A stretch of 64,000 nt of DNA, from positions 124,001 through 188,000 of the forward strand of contig NZ_FNZF01000004.1 in the NCBI RefSeq assembly GCF_900109165.1. Direction: 5' to 3'. The position numbers and the translations under genes were made by a program. This stretch comes from Bhargavaea ginsengi (lineage in GTDB: Bacteria > Bacillota > Bacilli > Bacillales_A > Planococcaceae). Position 1 is the first letter of the stretch, and the number at the start of each line of letters is the position of its first letter. The notes beneath the pieces were generated by a model. The model saw only the letters and a program-made list of their open reading frames with translations, did not search any database and was not told the origin of the DNA. Shown here piece after piece: positions 16,854 through 24,816 of the stretch.

Positions 16854-17174
16854 ACATCCATATCCCTTCAAGCCCGATAGGTTAATAGGTTACACCCCTC
16901 AACTTTACCAAAATAAAGTCGTTTTGTAACCATCCAAACGACACAGGACCAGGGGATTATTCAACAAAAAGCGGGTTTAGCCGTCAGGAATCGGGGTATG
17001 GGAGGCAGGGTCATTGTTGAAAACGAAAATGAACTGAAGTGAAGTGAAGTGAAACGGTGACATATCTTCCAGTCACCTTGCCATTATTCAATGAAACGTT
17101 ATTAAATTCCCGTTTCTGTCCCTAAACGTCAAGAACCCGCCGGTTCCTCCAGCAGGTTCTTTAGTATTTAGATT
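16854..17174. other. Intergenic region with short pentanucleotide repeat and a terminator
   Basis: No gene seen. It should contain the promoter of the membrane-protein/HlyD operon (minus strand). TGAAG is repeated in tandem at 17035-17054 (three perfect copies plus TGAAA). Stem AAGAACC..GGTTCTT at 17132-17165 is the likely terminator of the IDEAL-domain gene. Confidence 0.6.
17132..17165 (-). terminator. Terminator of the IDEAL-domain gene
   Basis: Stem AAGAACCNGCTGG/CCGGCNGGTTCTT about 10 bp after the stop; T-tail is weak. Confidence 0.6.
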
Positions 17175-17627
17175 TTATGAAGTTCCGTTCAATTGTCCGG
17201 TCAGATGGTGGAAGAGGTCCCGGTCGCCTTGTTCAAGTGCGCGGTCGATCAGGTTAAGCAGGTTCATCCGTTCAAGTTCCAGGATCACATTTTCCGCTTC
17301 ACCGGGTTCGAGCAGCAGCGGGTCATTTTCCATAATGTCCGCCCCCTGCAGGATTTCTTTGAGGTGGGTATGGATGTCCGATATAAGCAGTAACTGATAA
17401 AGCGGGAGGCGGATGAAGCGGCTGCCTTTCTGGAAGACGAAAATGTCGCCGAGGTTTTCAACTTGAAGGCTTTGGAGGTTGATGTGGATCTCCTTCCCCT
17501 CCGACGGAATAAAGTGGAAGAGTTCTTCACCTTTCTTGATCGTGAAGTACTGATATTCAAAGACAAGCTTCACCTTCGCCTGTTCCTGCGTAACGTAAAA
17601 TGGCTTCATTCTTTGGATGTGCAGCAT
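17175..17627 (-). CDS. IDEAL-domain protein
   Basis: 150 aa, ATG with AAGGAGGGAG upstream. Residues 1-100 form a beta-rich domain of no recognised family (VKLVFEYQYFTIKKGEELFHFIP, GDIFVFQKGSRFIRLPL). Residues 112-146 match the IDEAL domain seen in YpiB-like proteins: LLNLIDRALEQGDRDLFHHLTGQL, with the eponymous Ile-Asp-x-Ala-Leu core. The domain is thought to mediate protein interaction in Firmicutes. Function unknown. Monocistronic with its own terminator; the region upstream is the unusual structured gap 17628-18108. Confidence 0.75.
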   Translation of the reverse strand: MLHIQRMKPFYVTQEQAKVKLVFEYQYFTIKKGEELFHFIPSEGKEIHINLQSLQVENLGDIFVFQKGSRFIRLPLYQLLLISDIHTHLKEILQGADIMENDPLLLEPGEAENVILELERMNLLNLIDRALEQGDRDLFHHLTGQLNGTS

Positions 17628-17725
17628 GGGGCTCCCTCCTTTTCTAAATATTCCGTTATCAACAGTTTACCATAATTATATGAAAGCGCATACAAAATAA
17701 TCCGGGCTTGATGCCCGGGACCTTT

Positions 17726-17866
17726 TTATTCGCTGCGGTCGGAAGGGTTTTCTTCCTTTTTCCGTGATCCCCATTGCCGGCCATGAAGGACCCGAAGTCC
17801 CGGACCCAACTTCATTAACCAACCAAGATGTGGCTTGTCAACTGGAGGCTTGGGAAAGACGAGCAA
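17726..17866 (-). CDS. Possible small protein, weak
   Basis: Open frame on the minus strand ending ...RKKEENPSDRSE, whose stop is followed directly by a GC-rich hairpin with a T-rich tail (17700-17722), the usual order for a gene end. The TTG or ATG start candidates have no clear ribosome site, so it may be only a chance frame or a degraded gene. The residues GRQW are partly repeated in the same strand near 18070. Confidence 0.25.
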   Translation of the reverse strand: MLVFPKPPVDKPHLGWLMKLGPGLRVLHGRQWGSRKKEENPSDRSE

Positions 17867-18034
17867 TCAGAAGAGGCTGCACGGACTTGACGATGCCCCA
17901 CAATCAACACTTTGGTGATTGTGGTCGGCCTCAGTAAAGAATTGAACCCGATCGGTCAGTCTTGGCCGAAAACGGCAGCCCCTCCATTTACGATTGATTT
18001 ACGGCATCGTATAATGGAGGGACAGCCTTTTTTA
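17740..18034 (+). ncRNA. Candidate small RNA or leader ending in a strong terminator
   Basis: Plus-strand elements: a perfect 9-bp hairpin CCACAATCA-N9-TGATTGTGG (17898-17924), a GCCGaaaaCGGC tetraloop hairpin (17965-17976) and a long terminator hairpin with a T6 tail (17974-18034). No protein-coding frame of substance lies upstream on this strand, so a terminated non-coding transcript or an attenuated leader of ywqBA is likely. The start is not defined; 17740 is only a limit. I could not match it to 6S, SRP, tmRNA, RNase P or a known riboswitch. Confidence 0.4.
17974..18034 (+). terminator. Strong terminator in front of ywqB
   Basis: CCCTCCATT+TACGAT paired to ATCGTA+AATGGAGGG with one bulged T, flanked by GGC/GCC and followed by TTTTTT. 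No upstream plus-strand gene explains it. Confidence 0.8.
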
Positions 18035-18108
18035 GTTTGAGGGCTTTTTCCGGCGGTCGACATTGCCGGCCAGTAAGGAAAACAGCCCTATAGAAAGCGG
18101 TGTTTTAA

Positions 18109-19689
18109 ATGATGGACCAGCTCACGGAAGTCGCTGATATATATAGAACGGAAATCATTGAAGCAATGGAACAGCAGAAAAAGCTGCCGGTCACCCATGA
18201 TGTGAGGGAACGAAGGTTCCGCCAGGCTGCGATGATGGTGCGCAATGACTGGCTTCGCCTTCTCCAATCCGATCAGACAGGAATCGTCCGGTTCTCATTT
18301 CCCGGATTTCCTCAGCCGGAAGCGGAGATCCGCCTTTATAACCCCCGTGCCGCATGCAGCGTCCACGGCGATAAGGGCTGCGAGCATACGACAGCCGCCT
18401 ACTTCGCCCTATACCAGCGCTTTGCTTCCCTGTCGGACTGGCTGGCGGAATGGCGTCATTCTGCCACCCAGTCAGCCGCTCCGTCACGGGCAGCGGAAAA
18501 GACGCCTGAAGCATGGCGAGAAGTATTCGGGCAGCTGACCGGCACCTTTCCTTCGATCGGTGAGAATGTTCCCTTCCATATGATTTCATCCGCCGTCACC
18601 CTTTACCGGCAGCAGGTGCGCGAGGCGGAACCGCTGGAACAGGAATGGAAACCGATGTTCCGGCTGTATGCAGGACTTTTCGGACTCAGTGCCATAACGG
18701 CGGGTGCACCGGCAGGCGGTTTCTCGATCGGCTATGACCGGTGGCAGTACGGCCGTCTGCTAGATTCCCTCACCGACGGCATCAGGGAAGAGTTAAAGCT
18801 TCTCTCCACCTCCCGCAGGCTGTTTGCTGCAGATCCTTTTTATCAGGATCTGGAGGATTTCATCCGGACACTGGTTTTGTCCGCAGAAAACGTCCAGGGC
18901 AGATGGCTGTCCGTTTACCGGGAGATGTGGGAATCCCTTTTCAACAGTGCGCCTGCGCGTCAGCGTGAACTGGAAACGCTCCGGCAGATGAAGGACGGCG
19001 ATAAAGAGCCGCCAGCCCTCCGGCTGATGACCGCCTATCTGGAAATGCTGTCGGGCGAAACTGCCACAGAGCTGGATGCACCGCTCACAGACAACTCTCT
19101 GCCTCTCTTCCCTTCCTACCTCGATCTGGCATCCACACTTGCGGAAAACGGACATCCTGATGAGGCGCGGAATCTCCTCATGTCGCTTGTACCGCAGATC
19201 GGCAACTATATGGAATCCGTCTCGTTCCTCGACCAGCGCACGGCCGCCGGAAGACTGGCTGACCTGTGCCGGGATACCGAGGTTCCCGATGAGACTGCTG
19301 CCGACATCCTGTTCCGCTGCGGAAGCGCCGCAGAGGCCGAGTATGCGGAGTTCCTACTTAGCCGCGGTCATTACAGGGAATGGGCGGCATACCATCATCT
19401 GAACCGTTCCAGCCTTGAGCGGATCGAACGGACCGGACTAAAGACGATGATCGATGAAGCACCCATGGAAGCGGTGTTTCTCTTGAATGTCCATGTGGAG
19501 GAGCAAATTGCACAAAAAAGCCGCCAGAACTACCGCGAGGCCGTTCGGATCATGAAGAAGATGAAGCGCGCCGCCAAAAAGGCGGGCCGCACTGAGTGGT
19601 GGACGGGCTATGTCGACGCTCTCAGGCGCCGGCACCAACGGCTCCGTGCGCTCATGGAAGAACTCGAGAAAGGAGGGCTGCTGTCATGA
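18109..19689 (+). CDS. ywqB: YwqB-like SWIM zinc-finger protein
   Basis: 526 aa. Residues 60-105 resemble the SWIM region (VRFSFPGFPQPEAEIRLYNP, CSVHGDKGCEHTTAAYF), but the canonical CxCx(n)CxH has become C-x2-H-x4-CxH. The rest is helical, with SWIM-partner features seen in YwqB: an internal alpha-solenoid and a basic C-terminal tail (RIMKKMKRAAKKAGR, LRRRHQRLRAL). The stop overlaps the SNF2 start (ATGA), so the two are translationally coupled, as ywqB/ywqA are neighbours in B. subtilis. The role is probably DNA repair or recombination with the SNF2 partner; this is inference from the family. Confidence 0.85.
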   Translation: MMDQLTEVADIYRTEIIEAMEQQKKLPVTHDVRERRFRQAAMMVRNDWLRLLQSDQTGIVRFSFPGFPQPEAEIRLYNPRAACSVHGDKGCEHTTAAYFALYQRFASLSDWLAEWRHSATQSAAPSRAAEKTPEAWREVFGQLTGTFPSIGENVPFHMISSAVTLYRQQVREAEPLEQEWKPMFRLYAGLFGLSAITAGAPAGGFSIGYDRWQYGRLLDSLTDGIREELKLLSTSRRLFAADPFYQDLEDFIRTLVLSAENVQGRWLSVYREMWESLFNSAPARQRELETLRQMKDGDKEPPALRLMTAYLEMLSGETATELDAPLTDNSLPLFPSYLDLASTLAENGHPDEARNLLMSLVPQIGNYMESVSFLDQRTAAGRLADLCRDTEVPDETAADILFRCGSAAEAEYAEFLLSRGHYREWAAYHHLNRSSLERIERTGLKTMIDEAPMEAVFLLNVHVEEQIAQKSRQNYREAVRIMKKMKRAAKKAGRTEWWTGYVDALRRRHQRLRALMEELEKGGLLS

Positions 19690-22415
19690 AGCCCCTAACT
19701 TTAAACCGGGAGATAAGCTTGAAGGTCAGTGAATCGCCCGATGGCCGCTTTCTGTTTGCCGGTTTTGATCCGTCGGGTGACTTTATCGGAAGCCGTCCGC
19801 TGAAAGAGCTGCTTTTCTTTAGCCACACCCGCTCCTATATGGGCCTTCTCATCGAGGACAAAGATGGTGCTGTCAGGGCGGGCAGCCGCGAGATCGTGGA
19901 ATCGTTCGGCGATCCGCATCCGTTTGTCCGCTATGTCGGCAGGTCCGAAGAAGATGAACAGTGGATCAGTACCTTTAAAGAAGCAGCATCCATCTATGGC
20001 GAACCCGGCCTACCCCGGATACTCGGTGCCCCCGGCGGTTCGCTTCAGGTCGCCGAACAAGTATCGGAGGGAGCAGCACGCCTTCTGGGCCAGGTATTCG
20101 AGGAAATCCTGGAAGAAGGCGGCATCGGGCAGGACCGGCTGGATGACGTCATCCGCTTCCGCCGTCTGGAAGCTTCGGAAACACCTGATGCGCCCCTCCC
20201 CTTCCGAATGGCCCTCCGTCTGTCGGAACCTGTGGAAGACGACGGGCTGTGGATGCTGGAGAGCACCCTTGTGAATCCGAAGACCGGATCACACTGGACA
20301 CCTGCCATAAGCAAATCGGCACAGCCGCCTTCCGAATCTTTACCGAAAAAGTGGAAGCCCTATGCCGGGTCCGTCGCACGGATGCAGTCCAGAATCCGCA
20401 CTGTCCTCTCCGGTGACTACAGTTCCGATAACACTACCTTTATCGCCCTGCCGCTTGAGGACCACGAAGTCCGGAGTTTCCTGAAAGACGATCTTCCCCT
20501 TTTGCAGGCACTTGATATCGACGTCATCCTGCCCGGCTGGCTCCGGGAAGCCGCAGAACGCCGTGTGCGTGTCCGGGCGTCTGCCTCTGCCGGTTCATCC
20601 GGCAATGCCCGCCTCGAGGACGCGCTCAGTTTCAATTGGTCGTTTTCGCTCGGAGGGTCCGAAATACCAGCCGAACGCTTCCAGCGGCTTGTCCAGGAAA
20701 AGCGGGAATTCATCCGCTCCGGCGATGAATGGTTCCGGCTGGATGCTGCCTGGCTTGCCCGCATCCGTGAAATGATGGAGACGGCCGAGAAAAGCGGCTG
20801 GACCGTCAAGGACCTCCTTTTCAGGGATCTTGAAGAAGAGTTGGGTGCAGTCAGCTCCCGGCCTGACGACGAAGAGCAAGACGACCCGCTGTTTGATTTC
20901 CTCCTGCAGCATTCATTGAAAGATGCCGTCGAGCGCATCCGCAGCAAAGAAGGCATTCCGGAAACACCGGTGCCGGATCGGCTGCATGCGGAACTCAGGC
21001 CTTATCAGCAAAAAGGATTCGACTGGCTTGTCTTTATGCGGGAACACGGATTTGGGGCGGTGCTTGCGGACGACATGGGACTCGGAAAGACGGTCCAGCT
21101 GATCGCCACCCTGCTCCATGCACGGGAGTCCGGCCTCGCCGAATCCCCGTCCCTGATCATCTGCCCGACGTCGGTCATCGGCAACTGGCAAAAGGAGCTC
21201 CAGAGATTCGCCCCTGACCACCCTGTACTTGTCCATTACGGCCCAGGGCGCCTTCGGGACGATGGATTGGAAGATGCATTGGCCTCGCTCGGAAACGGGC
21301 TTGTGCTGACCACTTACGGTACGTTCATGCAAGATCATGAGGAATTGACGGCAAAAGAATGGGACGCTGTGGCGCTCGACGAAGCCCAGAACATCAAAAA
21401 CATGCAGACGAAGCAATCCAGGGCAGTCCGGAAACTGCGTGGCCGTCACCACATCGCACTGACCGGCACACCGATTGAAAATCGGCTTGCCGAATTGTGG
21501 GCGATCTTTGACTTTATCCACCGCGGCTATTTGGGGCGCTTCGCGGAGTTCCAGGAGGAGTTTATCGGGCCGATTGAGCGCGACGGTTCCGAAAAGCAGA
21601 TGCAGCGGCTGCGCGCGAAGATTTCTCCGTTCCTCCTCCGCCGGACCAAATCGGACCCGGCACTGAAGCTTAACCTTCCCGATAAGCTCGAGGAAAACGA
21701 GTTCGTGCCGCTCACCGAGGAACAGGCTGCGCTTTACGAAGGCTATATCAGTGAAACGAAAGCAAGCCTCTTGGAGGCGGAAGGATTCCGCAGGCGCGGC
21801 ATCATCCTGAAGATGCTCAGCCGGCTTAAGCAGCTCTGTAACCATCCGGCTCTGTTCCTGAAGGAGCCGTTCGGGGAACCCGATGAGATGCTTGCCCGCT
21901 CCAAGAAGCTCGAGCGGATCATGACACTAACCGCCGACATCGTGGACCGCGGCGAACAGGTGCTGATCTTCACCCAGTACATCGGCATGGGTGAACTGAT
22001 CCGCCACTGCCTGTCCAACTTGTACGATATCGAAGCACCTTTCCTGACCGGCAGCATGCCGAAGGGCCGCCGCGACCGGCTCGTTGAGGAATTCCAGAAT
22101 GGCGGCTTTCCTGTTTTCATCCTATCCCTGAAGGCCGGCGGCACAGGACTCAACCTGACCGCAGCCAATCATGTGCTTCATGCCGACCGGTGGTGGAACC
22201 CCGCAGTCGAGAACCAGGCGACCGACCGGGCCTACCGCATCGGACAGGACCGTTTTGTCCACGTCCGCAAATTCGTGACGATCGGCACGATCGAAGAAAA
22301 GATCGACAGGATGATCACCGAGAAAGCCGCACTTTCCGCGGATCTCATCCAATCCGGCGCCTGGATCACAGAACTTACGGACGAAGAACTCAATGACCTC
22401 TTCGCCATCGGGTGA
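19686..22415 (+). CDS. ywqA: SNF2-family DNA-dependent ATPase/helicase (YwqA)
   Basis: 909 aa; ATG 19686 with GAAAGGAGGG upstream. N-terminal 400 residues are the bacterial SNF2-associated part. Helicase motifs follow: Q/I ADDMGLGKTVQLIATLL, Ia LIICPTSVIGNW, II ALDEAQNIKN (DEAQ), III LTGTPIENRLAELW, V LSLKAGGTGLNL and VI ATDRAYRIGQ. A helical gap before LLRRTKSD completes the standard SNF2 core. It acts on DNA-protein complexes as an ATP-driven translocase, not a strand-separating helicase. It forms an operon with ywqB; array C lies between its stop and a GC-rich hairpin. Confidence 0.93.
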   Translation: MKPLTLNREISLKVSESPDGRFLFAGFDPSGDFIGSRPLKELLFFSHTRSYMGLLIEDKDGAVRAGSREIVESFGDPHPFVRYVGRSEEDEQWISTFKEAASIYGEPGLPRILGAPGGSLQVAEQVSEGAARLLGQVFEEILEEGGIGQDRLDDVIRFRRLEASETPDAPLPFRMALRLSEPVEDDGLWMLESTLVNPKTGSHWTPAISKSAQPPSESLPKKWKPYAGSVARMQSRIRTVLSGDYSSDNTTFIALPLEDHEVRSFLKDDLPLLQALDIDVILPGWLREAAERRVRVRASASAGSSGNARLEDALSFNWSFSLGGSEIPAERFQRLVQEKREFIRSGDEWFRLDAAWLARIREMMETAEKSGWTVKDLLFRDLEEELGAVSSRPDDEEQDDPLFDFLLQHSLKDAVERIRSKEGIPETPVPDRLHAELRPYQQKGFDWLVFMREHGFGAVLADDMGLGKTVQLIATLLHARESGLAESPSLIICPTSVIGNWQKELQRFAPDHPVLVHYGPGRLRDDGLEDALASLGNGLVLTTYGTFMQDHEELTAKEWDAVALDEAQNIKNMQTKQSRAVRKLRGRHHIALTGTPIENRLAELWAIFDFIHRGYLGRFAEFQEEFIGPIERDGSEKQMQRLRAKISPFLLRRTKSDPALKLNLPDKLEENEFVPLTEEQAALYEGYISETKASLLEAEGFRRRGIILKMLSRLKQLCNHPALFLKEPFGEPDEMLARSKKLERIMTLTADIVDRGEQVLIFTQYIGMGELIRHCLSNLYDIEAPFLTGSMPKGRRDRLVEEFQNGGFPVFILSLKAGGTGLNLTAANHVLHADRWWNPAVENQATDRAYRIGQDRFVHVRKFVTIGTIEEKIDRMITEKAALSADLIQSGAWITELTDEELNDLFAIG

Positions 22416-22436
22416 TTTTACCGGTGTAAGGTTTCT

Positions 22437-22580
22437 GTGATTGAGCCGTTGATTATCTTTATTGAGACGTTGATTATCTTTACTGAAACGTTGATTATCT
22501 TCATTGAGACGTTGATTATGTTGACCGAAACGTTGACGATGTTAAATGAAACACTCACGATCTTCAACCATACAGAAGCA
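22437..22580 (+). repeat. Array C: six 21-bp phased repeats after ywqA
   Basis: TGAGMCG/TGAAACG-type core begins at 22442, 22463, 22484, 22505, 22526 and 22547, exactly 21 bp apart; a diverged copy may begin at 22568. Core TGARACGTTGATTAT is the same as in A and B. It lies in the 3' UTR of ywqA on the coding strand, before the 22584-22609 hairpin. Confidence 0.95.
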
Positions 22581-22583
22581 GAC

Positions 22584-22609
22584 AGCCCGGCCACCCCCAT
22601 GGCCGGGCT
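22584..22609 (+). terminator. GC-rich hairpin after array C
   Basis: Perfect 10-bp stem AGCCCGGCCA/TGGCCGGGCT with a CCCCCA-type loop; no U-run follows, so it may be an RNA 3'-end stabiliser or a terminator shared by convergent transcripts. Confidence 0.55.
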
Positions 22610-22646
22610 GTCCATTATCCTGTATCCTCCACAAATGTTCACTCAT

Positions 22647-22808
22647 TCATCGCTTCATGACGAAATTCATTATGTCCGATTCCTGCCAATGACGGTCGCT
22701 CAGCTTCTTTTCCATGTAAATGACCCGCTCGTTGAGGTGGGCGACGATCCGGATCAGCTGTTCGATCTGCTGCTCGGTCCGGCCGAGTTGATGCTTGATT
22801 TGTTCCAT
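22647..22808 (-). CDS. Small coiled-coil protein
   Basis: 53 aa from ATG 22808, AAAGGA about 10 nt upstream; a TTG 21 bp earlier is an alternative. The sequence MEQIKHQLGRTEQQIEQLIRI, then VIYMEKKLSDRHWQESDI has heptad-spaced Leu/Ile/Val and looks like a short coiled coil. It follows ssb on the same strand by about 115 bp. Not recognised; its conservation cannot be assessed here. Confidence 0.45.
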   Translation of the reverse strand: MEQIKHQLGRTEQQIEQLIRIVAHLNERVIYMEKKLSDRHWQESDIMNFVMKR

Positions 22809-22924
22809 CCATACCAGGTCCTTTCTCAAGGTTGGCTTTTCTCAAAAGGTGGTCGGGGTGACGTCGCAGAGTTCCGGGATCCGATCCCGTCTGTCCGGCG
22901 TTGCGGTCCCGCCGGTTGACGGAA

Positions 22925-23437
22925 TCATGGCCGGATGGGTTCTTCGCCTGTTTCGAACTCCAGGCCATGCGGGAGTGTGTGTCCCTGTGCCTGCTGGCTT
23001 CCATGGTGTTCCTCGTGGGAGTGTTGCGGGGTTATTCCTTCCATCCCGGTCCGCCGAACCGGAACGGACATCTCCTCCGTCCTGCCGCCTCCGGGACTGT
23101 CAGCTACAGCTGTCCGGTGGGCAGGCGGTTTGGTGGAAAGGAACCGGAGCTCCTCACTCACCACCTGTGTGACATACACCCGGTTTCCGTCCTTTTCATA
23201 GGTCCGGGACTGGAGCCGGCCTCCGATGCTGACTAGCGACCCTTTGCCGCAGTATTTCACCGTATTGACCGCCGAGTTCCCCCAGACAGTGCATAAGACA
23301 AAATCTGCGTCATTGTCCCGGTCATTCTTGAACCTCCGGTTGACAGCCAGCACGAAGCTGGTCTGGACCCGGCCTTCCGACAGTTTCTTCAGTTCGGGAT
23401 CCTTTGTGAGCCGCCCGACCAATGCCACCTGATTCAA
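22925..23437 (-). CDS. ssbB: Single-stranded DNA-binding protein, SsbB-like
   Basis: 170 aa. TTG 23437 is the start: AGGAGGTGA lies 4 nt upstream and the protein begins MNQVALVGRLTKDPEL, the exact SSB N-terminus. The OB fold occupies residues 1-105 (FVLAVNRRFKND, DFVLCTVWGNSA, GSLVSIGGRLQSRTYEKDG). The tail is Gly/His/Gln-rich and ends EPIRP instead of the acidic DDDIPF tip that recruits partner proteins, as in SsbB, which works in competence rather than replication. It is divergent from ywpF, the same neighbour as in B. subtilis. The gene could be a stand-alone second SSB; SsbA is not in this window. Confidence 0.87.
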   Translation of the reverse strand: MNQVALVGRLTKDPELKKLSEGRVQTSFVLAVNRRFKNDRDNDADFVLCTVWGNSAVNTVKYCGKGSLVSIGGRLQSRTYEKDGNRVYVTQVVSEELRFLSTKPPAHRTAVADSPGGGRTEEMSVPVRRTGMEGITPQHSHEEHHGSQQAQGHTLPHGLEFETGEEPIRP

Positions 23438-23715
23438 TGGTTCACCTCCTTTGCTGTGGATGAGCCAAGCATAACCGAGGCTTGGCAAAAGAGGCAAAAC
23501 GCCATTTTTGAAGATTGAGGACGATTTTTGTCCCAAAATTCATTTTTGCGGAGTCTTCCTTTTGTCCTCCGGAACGGCTTGGCCTTTGCGCCGTCCCGTT
23601 TTCGGCCCGTTTCAGTGATTCGGCAAAATTCGATTTTGGCACATTGGCAAACAATTTTCGGACTTTCGGCCTTATGGTATACTGGGCGTACGAAAACACC
23701 TGGGAGGCGTGGGCA

Positions 23716-24162
23716 TTGAAGTCGTTTAAACTGCTGTCTGTCGGTTTTGAGAAGGACGGAGAATTCATCTCCTGCCCGCTCGTGGACGGAATTATCATCA
23801 ACGAGGAAAACAGCCGCCGTTCCTGGATCCTGGAGATGTTCATCGAGAAAACACATAAGCCGCTGTTCGATGAATGGCTGGAATCCGGTGAAGTGATGAA
23901 TGCCAAGGCGGTCATCTCCTATCCCGAGAACGAACCTGCGGGCTTCCGGCTGGCAGTTTATGCCGTGAAGGAAATCGGCGACCATATCTCCGTCCTCCTG
24001 AAAGGCCCGCTGAAGCGAGTCCGTTCGCAATACGCGGAACATCTGCTTGAGGAACTGATTGCAGAAGGGCTGCAGGGAGACGACATGCTTGACCGGTTCC
24101 GGGATGATATGAAAAACCGGCCGCAACTGAAGCGCGACCGGAACAAACTTCCCCCATCATGA
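23716..24162 (+). CDS. ywpF: YwpF-family protein
   Basis: 148 aa. TTG 23716 after GGGAGG is preferred because the product starts MKSFKLLSVGFEKDG, aligned with B. subtilis YwpF (MKTFKL...). Other shared stretches are LVDGIIINEENSRRSWILE, AVISYPENEPAGFRL and LLKGPLKRVRSQYAEHLLEELIAEGL. Function is unknown; neighbourhood with ssbB is conserved. An upstream ATG 45 bp earlier lacks a ribosome site. A TATACT box near 23679 is a likely -10. Confidence 0.8.
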   Translation: MKSFKLLSVGFEKDGEFISCPLVDGIIINEENSRRSWILEMFIEKTHKPLFDEWLESGEVMNAKAVISYPENEPAGFRLAVYAVKEIGDHISVLLKGPLKRVRSQYAEHLLEELIAEGLQGDDMLDRFRDDMKNRPQLKRDRNKLPPS

Positions 24163-24197
24163 GCAGGGCCGCCTTTTTGACGGTTCATCATATGACA

Positions 24198-24236
24198 AAA
24201 CCCGGCCGGGCGCTTGCCCAAGCCGGGTTTCTTTTT
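24198..24236 (+). terminator. Terminator of ywpF
   Basis: Stem AAACCCGGC/GCCGGGTTT then CTTTTTC; could serve the convergent lipoprotein gene too. Confidence 0.85.
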
Positions 24237-24238
24237 CA

Positions 24239-24619
24239 TTATCCTCCGCCCATGCCCCCGCCGTTACCATTTCCGTTGCGGTCAAGATCGTCTTCAATGA
24301 TCTCATCGCGCTTTTCGGTATCCGTGCCTCCGCCGTTATCATTGCCGCCGAATTCACCAAATCCCGGACCCGTTCCGTCCGGGTCGACCGGGCCGTTTGT
24401 GCCTTCTCCGCCCATGCCGTCACCGTTTCCGTTGCCGTTGCCGTTGCCGTTGCCATTGCCTTTGCCTTTGCCATTACCGTCGAACATCTCGTCATTGCCT
24501 TCCTGGATGTCCTCCATGGGTGTTTCGTTGTCCGCCGGGAGCGCGTCCTCGTCGTTCCCGTTGCAGCCGGCAAGCATGACTGCGGTGGCAAACAGTGCCG
24601 GTGCCGCTTTTTTCAACAT
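24239..24619 (-). CDS. Lipoprotein with Gly-Asn repeats
   Basis: 126 aa from ATG 24619 (GGGGAGGAA upstream). Signal peptide with lipobox LAGC at residues about 17-20 (MLKKAAPALFATAVMLAGCN). Then a Glu/Asp-rich linker, a run of GNGNGN encoded by a CCGTTG-type hexanucleotide repeat, and a Gly/Asn/Asp-rich tail. No domain recognised; a structural or matrix lipoprotein is possible. The hexanucleotide run invites length variation but keeps frame. Confidence 0.75.
   Translation of the reverse strand: MLKKAAPALFATAVMLAGCNGNDEDALPADNETPMEDIQEGNDEMFDGNGKGKGNGNGNGNGNGNGDGMGGEGTNGPVDPDGTGPGFGEFGGNDNGGGTDTEKRDEIIEDDLDRNGNGNGGGMGGG
24426..24477 (-). repeat. Hexanucleotide tandem repeat inside lipoprotein gene
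   Basis: Repeats of GTTGCC and close variants (plus strand) encode alternating Gly-Asn/Gly-Lys. Period 6 bp, about 8-9 copies. Confidence 0.9.
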
Positions 24620-24816
24620 TAAAATTCCTCCCCTACGGCTATTGTGCAAGGTTTCCGCACGGCCGTCCGGACAGCCGCTCCGCCTTGACATCACGCAGGC
24701 CTGCGCGATGTCATTAGCTTGGCTGTTTGGGGAGGAACGATGATGAAATTCTTATTTCCTATTTAAGCCTTTGCTTCCCGTATAAAGCTTTCTTTCCTGA
24801 GCATGCTAATCGCAGT

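Noticed and set aside
17740-18034. 6S, SRP, tmRNA or RNase P RNA
   Set aside because: No sequence hallmark of these was found by eye; left as an unassigned candidate.
22437-22919. Open frame of repeated IETLII-type heptads over array C
   Set aside because: Any 21-bp repeat without an in-frame stop looks like a heptad-repeat protein. There is no ribosome site and substitutions are not biased to third codon positions.
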